A DNA stretch of 7,158 nucleotides, from contig JAHWHC010000051.1 in NCBI GenBank assembly GCA_019323555.1, positions 1 to 7,158 of the forward strand, in the 5' to 3' direction. Positions within the stretch are counted from its first letter, which is position 1. Each line of letters starts with the position of its first letter. The DNA comes from Candidatus Woesearchaeota archaeon (GTDB lineage Archaea > Nanobdellota > Nanobdellia > Woesearchaeales > ARS49). The notes beneath the pieces were generated by a model that ran no database searches, had not been told where the DNA came from, and worked only from the letters and a program-made list of their open reading frames with translations. The position numbers were made by a program, and so were the translations under genes. Of this stretch, positions 6,072 to 7,158 are shown in pieces.

Positions 6072-7158
6072 AAGAATCAAGAAACCAGATACTGCTGATA
6101 GAACAGGGTGTGCTTTGGTCTGTTTATTACGGCTTGACAAGTGCATTCTTGATAGCATTTGCCCTGGCGCTAGGGGCATCAAACACAATAATAGGTGTTG
6201 CAGGAGCACTACCGTACCTGGCAGCAATCCTTGCACAGGTTCCAGGAGCAAAACTAGTTGAATTCTACTCACGAATACACATCAACGTAGTATTGACAAT
6301 AGTATCCCGGCTATTATGGATACCTATAATATTAATTCCAGTATACTTCCAGGAACATCCTTTATTGACCCTGCTTATTTACTTTTTTCTTTTGCAGTTC
6401 ACAGAGTGGCTAACAAACCCGACCTGGACATCACTTGCAGGAGATTTTGTTCCTGTGCAAGACAGAGGAAAATACTTTGCAAAAAGAAACATGCTGATGG
6501 GCATCGCAGGAATGACTGTGAGTGTTATGGGAGCAGCATATCTTGATTTATTTCCCAAATCCAGTTACACAGGATTCTCAACAATGTTCTTGGTAGGAGT
6601 ATTGTTCGGGCTATGGTCCTCTTACTTATACACAAAGATGAAAGAACCGCCATACAAAGACAAAAAATACCATAAAATAACAGAGTTCTTCAAAGTAAAA
6701 GGAGAATTAAGAAAATACATCTACATCATAATGTTCTTTAACTTCTCGTTCATGATAGCATACCCGTTCTTCATAGTCTATTTATTGAAGCACATAGAAA
6801 TAAGTTATACTTTGATGATGGTCTCTTTTGCAGTGGCAGGGATAGCAAAGATACTGGCACACCCTCATTGGGGAAGGGTCTCTGATAGGATAGGGGACAA
6901 GCCTGTTGCAATAGCAAGCATATTTGGAACATCATTAGTGCCTTTCTTGTTCTTGTTTGTCACAAAAGAAACAATCTGGCTGATATTTGTTGCACAAATA
7001 GTCTCTGGAATAGTCTGGGCAGGGGTAGAACTAAGCGCCTTTAACTTGTTGCTGGACCTATCACACCAGGAGAGAACAATGAAAGTTGCAAAATATGTGA
7101 TGCTGACATCAATACCCTTAATTGCAGCGCCGATTGCAGGAGGATTAGTGGCAGACAG
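6068..7158 (+). CDS. MFS-type transporter, 3' end cut by window edge
   Basis: The frame stays open from the ATG at 6068 to the right edge (363 full codons), with no stop seen. The product is strongly hydrophobic, with about nine or ten membrane segments visible, for example near 17-36, 40-60, 73-92, 98-114, 142-158, 170-187, 218-240, 247-264, 280-298 and 303-322. A central hydrophilic loop (about 189-215) divides the two halves. After it, GRVSDRIGDKPVA (269-281) matches MFS motif A between helices 8 and 9-type segments, and GDFVPVQDRGKYFAKRN (125-141) is a conserved-looking cytoplasmic loop seen in some archaeal and bacterial MFS proteins. A family length near 400 means only about 40 residues are missing. 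The substrate is unknown. The start overlaps the phosphoesterase stop (ATGA); a weak GGGAGT (6050-6055) lies upstream at 12 bases, so coupling probably drives translation. Confidence 0.87.
   Translation, partial: MKESRNQILLIEQGVLWSVYYGLTSAFLIAFALALGASNTIIGVAGALPYLAAILAQVPGAKLVEFYSRIHINVVLTIVSRLLWIPIILIPVYFQEHPLLTLLIYFFLLQFTEWLTNPTWTSLAGDFVPVQDRGKYFAKRNMLMGIAGMTVSVMGAAYLDLFPKSSYTGFSTMFLVGVLFGLWSSYLYTKMKEPPYKDKKYHKITEFFKVKGELRKYIYIIMFFNFSFMIAYPFFIVYLLKHIEISYTLMMVSFAVAGIAKILAHPHWGRVSDRIGDKPVAIASIFGTSLVPFLFLFVTKETIWLIFVAQIVSGIVWAGVELSAFNLLLDLSHQERTMKVAKYVMLTSIPLIAAPIAGGLVAD

Noticed and set aside
6316..6546. 76-codon + strand frame inside the transporter gene
   Set aside because: It is a different frame from the continuous MFS reading frame starting at 6068, and has no ribosome site or recognisable domain.
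1..7158. Search for CRISPR, tRNA, rRNA, insertion sequence or long repeats
   Set aside because: No repeated spacer pattern, cloverleaf, transposase-like frame or terminal inverted repeat was seen by eye; coding genes fill nearly the entire window.

Overview
The window looks like part of a compact archaeal chromosome. Three intergenic gaps each carry a TTTAAATA TATA box behind a short purine/AC-rich stretch that could be a BRE. Transcript ends look like bare T-runs rather than hairpins. Codon choice leans to ATA, AGA and AAA, and several genes have GGAGG-type ribosome binding sites. The mix of small, tightly packed genes (archaeal-type ChlI-like AAA+ and VWA proteins, a SpoIIM-family membrane protein, a Lys-rich small protein) fits a DPANN-type archaeon such as the Woesearchaeota/Pacearchaeota group. 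That lineage is an inference from style, not from a marker gene.

Layout: all seven genes are on the + strand. (1) Bases 2-1878: a 5'-truncated UbiB/ABC1 (AarF) atypical kinase whose stop overlaps the start of a very Lys-rich 94-residue protein; a T-rich tract follows. (2) Bases 1966-4201: a promoter, then a ChlI/MoxR-like AAA+ ATPase that appears nearly leaderless, overlapping a VWA-domain protein with an intact MIDAS. This is an ATPase-adaptor pair, and no large chelatase subunit is present in the window. (3) Bases 4203-4521: a single small protein with two CxxC pairs and its own promoter. (4) Bases 4532-7158: a promoter, then a SpoIIM-family integral membrane protein, a calcineurin-like metallophosphoesterase (4-base gap) and an MFS-type transporter (ATGA overlap) that runs off the right edge.

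Working picture: the window is four short transcription units. Two have a membrane theme: the UbiB-like kinase with two C-terminal membrane helices, and the SpoIIM/phosphoesterase/MFS operon. One is an AAA+/VWA remodelling or metal-insertion machine. I saw no rRNA, tRNA, CRISPR array, insertion sequence or long repeat, and no gene-free stretch exceeds 130 bases. The strongest leads for something poorly described are the Lys-rich partner of the UbiB-like kinase, the AAA+/VWA pair with a four-Cys insertion, and the SpoIIM-phosphoesterase-MFS operon.
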